DNA of 8,233 nucleotides from the NCBI GenBank assembly GCA_026396845.1, contig JAPLWC010000011.1:1-8233 (forward strand), given 5' to 3'. Positions 6,389 to 8,233 of this stretch are shown here, in pieces. Position 1 is the stretch's first letter, and every line of letters starts with the position of its first letter. The DNA comes from Candidatus Gottesmanbacteria bacterium (GTDB taxonomy: Bacteria > Patescibacteriota > Microgenomatia > UBA10105 > UBA927). Under the pieces are notes generated by a model that ran no database searches, was not told the DNA's origin, and was given only the letters and a program-made list of their open reading frames with translations. The translations under genes and the position numbers were made by a program.

Positions 6389-6429
6389 CAAGCCCCCCAC
6401 ATTTTATTTCGGGTTGTTTGTTTGATCCG

Positions 6430-6458
6430 TTGACACGCACGTCCAAAAAGCATACACT
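6430..6458 (+). promoter_or_regulatory. dnaN promoter
   Basis: TTGACA (6430-6435), an exact 17-nt spacer and TACACT (6453-6458, 4 of 6). The start site would be near 6466, giving a leader of about 30 nt with no Shine-Dalgarno. The next DnaA box overlaps the last base of the -10, so DnaA binding could repress dnaN. Confidence 0.6.
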
Positions 6459-6488
6459 TTTCCACACTGATTTCTATTACTACTACTA
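6458..6488 (+). other. Candidate unwinding element: DnaA box plus DnaA-trio-like triplets
   Basis: TTTTCCACA (6458-6466, 8 of 9 to the DnaA box) is followed by a 7-nt spacer and then CTA TTA CTA CTA CTA (6474-6488), complementary to 3'-GAT-type trios. In Bacillus subtilis such trios next to a DnaA box guide DnaA onto single-stranded DNA at the unwinding site. Here the run ends 7 nt before the dnaN ATG. The sequence pattern is direct; the role is inferred. Confidence 0.55.
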
Positions 6489-6495
6489 ATTGAAT

Positions 6496-7533
6496 ATGAA
6501 CATTGCAATACTTCAGGAAAACCTTTTAAAAGTGCTCACACGTACGGGAAGAATAGTATCGCAAAAAACACAACTGCCCATCATGCAGAACGTGCTGCTT
6601 GCTACGGATGACTCGCGGCTTCGGGTTGTTGCCACGAACATGGAGACAACAGAGGTTGTGTGGGCAGGGGCAAAAGTGGAGAAAGATGGCGGAATCTGCG
6701 TTTCTTCAAGATTATTCACCGACCTTGTGATGTCTCTTCCTCAGGATACGATACACCTGGTTGCCAAAGAAGGATCGCTCCACGTCAGGTGTAATGGCGT
6801 TAATGCGACCATTCCCGGTGTTCCCGCATCCGAATTTCCTCCTGTTTCTTCCCTGAAAAAGAAAACAGGGCTGAAGTTGGACAAAAATACATTTCTCGAC
6901 GCACTGACCGGGGTGCTGTTTGCGGCAGCTACGGACGAGGGGAGGCCTCTTTTGACCGGCGTCAAAATTACCACGCAGGAAGGGACAGCACTGTTTGCGG
7001 CAACGGACGGGTACCGCCTGTCCATGAAAAAAATCAAAGCGGGAAAATTCGGAGACCTCAATTTGGTAATCCCTGCGCGTGCGCTTTCTGAGGTTGTGAA
7101 AGTGAGCCAGGAAGAAAAAGAGGTCGGCTTCGTGGAGATGACCCAGACGGAGGAAGGACAATTGGTGTTTAGCGTCGGGGACACGGAGGTCCACACCCGC
7201 CCGATTGCAGGTGAATACCCTAATATCGAAAAAATCGTTCCTACGCGGCACAATACGCGCGTACTGGTTGATAAAACGAGCTTATTGCGCGCGGTAAAGT
7301 CCGCATCCATATTCGCCAGGGATAACGCGAACATTCTCCGGCTCCATATTGAAAACCAAAAAATGATCGTTTCTGCAAACACCCCGCAAGTCGGGGAAAA
7401 CCACGTGGAGGTGGAGGCAAAGGTGGATGGCGACGGGGGAGACATTGCCTTCAACAGCAGGTTTTTATTGGAGTTTTTGAACGGATTTGCAGGCGAAGAA
7501 CTTTTATTTGAAATGACGGGATCTCTGGAGTGA
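6496..7533 (+). CDS. dnaN: DNA polymerase III beta subunit (sliding clamp), C-terminally truncated
   Basis: DnaN is the ring-shaped clamp that tethers the replicative polymerase and partner proteins to DNA. This 345-aa frame covers all three clamp domains: MNIAILQENL at the start, DEGRPLLTG (147-155) and ATDGYRLS (169-176) in the middle domain, and GEYPNIEKIVP (239-249) and IAFNSRFLLEFL (317-328) in the last. An in-frame TTG at 6490 exists, but ATG 6496 directly precedes the conserved start. The protein stops at TGA 7531-7533 after ELLFEMTGSLE, about 20 residues short of the usual family end. The missing part normally includes the last beta strand and the MPxR-type tail that lines the partner-binding pocket. 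None of the forward frames after 7533 restores that tail. The 3' end overlaps the convergent gene by 83 nt. Identity is certain; whether the clamp works as encoded is doubtful. Confidence 0.96.
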   Translation: MNIAILQENLLKVLTRTGRIVSQKTQLPIMQNVLLATDDSRLRVVATNMETTEVVWAGAKVEKDGGICVSSRLFTDLVMSLPQDTIHLVAKEGSLHVRCNGVNATIPGVPASEFPPVSSLKKKTGLKLDKNTFLDALTGVLFAAATDEGRPLLTGVKITTQEGTALFAATDGYRLSMKKIKAGKFGDLNLVIPARALSEVVKVSQEEKEVGFVEMTQTEEGQLVFSVGDTEVHTRPIAGEYPNIEKIVPTRHNTRVLVDKTSLLRAVKSASIFARDNANILRLHIENQKMIVSANTPQVGENHVEVEAKVDGDGGDIAFNSRFLLEFLNGFAGEELLFEMTGSLE

Positions 7534-8233
7534 GAATACCAGCCGTGCCGGCATGGGTAACGGATGCGGGCGGAGGGGTAATGTTTGCCGACCGGACAAC
7601 CCCTGCGCTGTCCACAATGACGAATGCCGTGTTGTCGTTGAAGCCGCTTGTGGTGATCGCGTACCCGCCGATCGTATACCGGAAATTATATTGTTTGTAT
7701 TCGGGTGGGTTGGAGGGGTCCAGAACCAGAAGTCCGTCAAACGGCCCCGAGGAGACGCCGGTTGGGGTAATGGAAACATCAGGAGACGAAGTAAAAAACA
7801 AAGAGAGAAATGCGGCGGCCGCATCCGCGGGAGGTCGGACGGGTGCTCCCCTTTGGGCAAGTATTTGTTGGAAGGATAGCGTTATCCCGCTTTTTGTTTC
7901 TGTTACCACGATTTGGGCCTGGTTGGGCCACGCCCATGTTTTTGTATACGTGTCCGCCATCTGGAGAGAAGAGGGAGTAGCTTGCAAATTTAAAGACGGG
8001 GCCGCCACGTTCGCGAGCTGTTCGACGGATGCACGTGTTGCCGCCTGGAATTGGTATGTTGGGAGATTGGCGGGGACAGCGGGGGCCGCTACAAACGAGA
8101 AAATAACCTTAGAAGGCTGAACAAATGAATCGTTGGGTGGCGCTTGTGGTGCAAGAGGAATGGGAGTGGCGGGCGTTGTCGTGACAGTTTTCCGCCCGAG
8201 AAATACCCCTGCGGCAATAATGACGATGACAAT
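7451..8233 (-). CDS. Membrane-anchored protein with Pro/Thr linker, 5' end beyond window
   Basis: The frame is open from the right edge and ends at TGA 7453-7451, giving 260 visible residues; the start lies outside. The visible part opens with the end of a hydrophobic helix (IVIVIIAAGVFLGRK), then a Pro/Thr/Ala linker of about 20 residues, then a beta-prone extracytoplasmic domain containing YTKTWAWP, a Pro/Ala stretch and NFRYTIGGYAITTSGF, with AFVIVDSAGVVRSANI near its natural end. No family is recognised. The last 28 or so residues (ending KTPIKTCC) are antisense to dnaN and unlike the rest, so the original C-terminus was probably lost. A GTG at 8008 is an internal start candidate, but upstream sequence is clearly coding in the same frame. 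It is the only supported gene right of the origin on the - strand, against the replication direction. Confidence 0.7.
   Translation of the reverse strand: MVIVIIAAGVFLGRKTVTTTPATPIPLAPQAPPNDSFVQPSKVIFSFVAAPAVPANLPTYQFQAATRASVEQLANVAAPSLNLQATPSSLQMADTYTKTWAWPNQAQIVVTETKSGITLSFQQILAQRGAPVRPPADAAAAFLSLFFTSSPDVSITPTGVSSGPFDGLLVLDPSNPPEYKQYNFRYTIGGYAITTSGFNDNTAFVIVDSAGVVRSANITPPPASVTHAGTAGILTPEIPSFQIKVLRLQIRSKTPIKTCC

Noticed and set aside
7531..7533. TGA read as glycine (code 25) to extend DnaN
   Set aside because: Readthrough gives only about 10 more residues, unlike a clamp tail, before TAA; other genes here also end cleanly at TGA.
7543..7562. Weak inverted repeat GCCG-TGC-CGGC after dnaN as a terminator
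   Set aside because: Only a short stem, with no T tract following on either strand.
7530..8120. Long + strand frame after dnaN
   Set aside because: It is antisense to a - strand gene with clear helix, linker and domain structure, and does not restore the DnaN C-terminus.
1..8233. CRISPR array, tRNA, rRNA or insertion sequence
   Set aside because: No regularly spaced repeats, tRNA-like cloverleaf, conserved rRNA stretches, transposase or terminal inverted repeats were seen on either strand.

Overview
This looks like a bacterial replication-origin locus. dnaA (4934-6319) and dnaN (6496-7533) lie in tandem on the + strand. DnaA-box clusters sit on both sides of dnaA, and a run of CTA/TTA triplets (DnaA-trio-like) lies between the last box and the dnaN start. 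The organism is probably a small-genome bacterium, most likely Candidate Phyla Radiation (Patescibacteria), possibly Microgenomates-like. The basis is indirect: no convincing Shine-Dalgarno sites, very short or absent 5' leaders, orphan anchored proteins with Pro/Thr linkers, and an AbiEii-type nucleotidyltransferase with a small partner of a kind common in those genomes. TAA, TAG and TGA all act as stops. Lineage confidence is moderate to low.

Left of the origin every supported gene is on the - strand, so it is transcribed away from the origin, as leading-strand genes would be. From the left edge: a Cys-rich secreted protein cut off by the window edge (1-416); a large lipoprotein-like surface protein with an apparent N-terminal frameshift (438-2446); a short noncoding stretch holding two facing terminators and a divergent promoter pair (about 2450-2610); an AT-rich two-gene toxin-antitoxin-like operon (2668-3589); a gap of about 240 bp with a hairpin terminator; a single-pass anchored protein (3827-4375); and a small frameshifted membrane protein (4434-4809) divergent from dnaA.

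The origin is bipartite. A pair of oppositely oriented DnaA boxes sits just downstream of the dnaA promoter. Four boxes in one orientation, a GC-rich hairpin, a dnaN promoter overlapping a fifth box, and the triplet run fill the dnaA-dnaN gap. DnaA is a complete four-domain initiator. DnaN (sliding clamp) lacks its usual last 20 or so residues: it stops inside a convergent - strand gene (7451-8233) whose C-terminus reads antisense through dnaN. This suggests a deletion or mis-join near 7530.

The points most worth checking are the truncated clamp with its antisense overlap, the DnaA-trio-like unwinding element, two single-base frameshifts (one with a pair of in-frame slippery heptamers), and repeated -10 boxes 8-13 nt from start codons.
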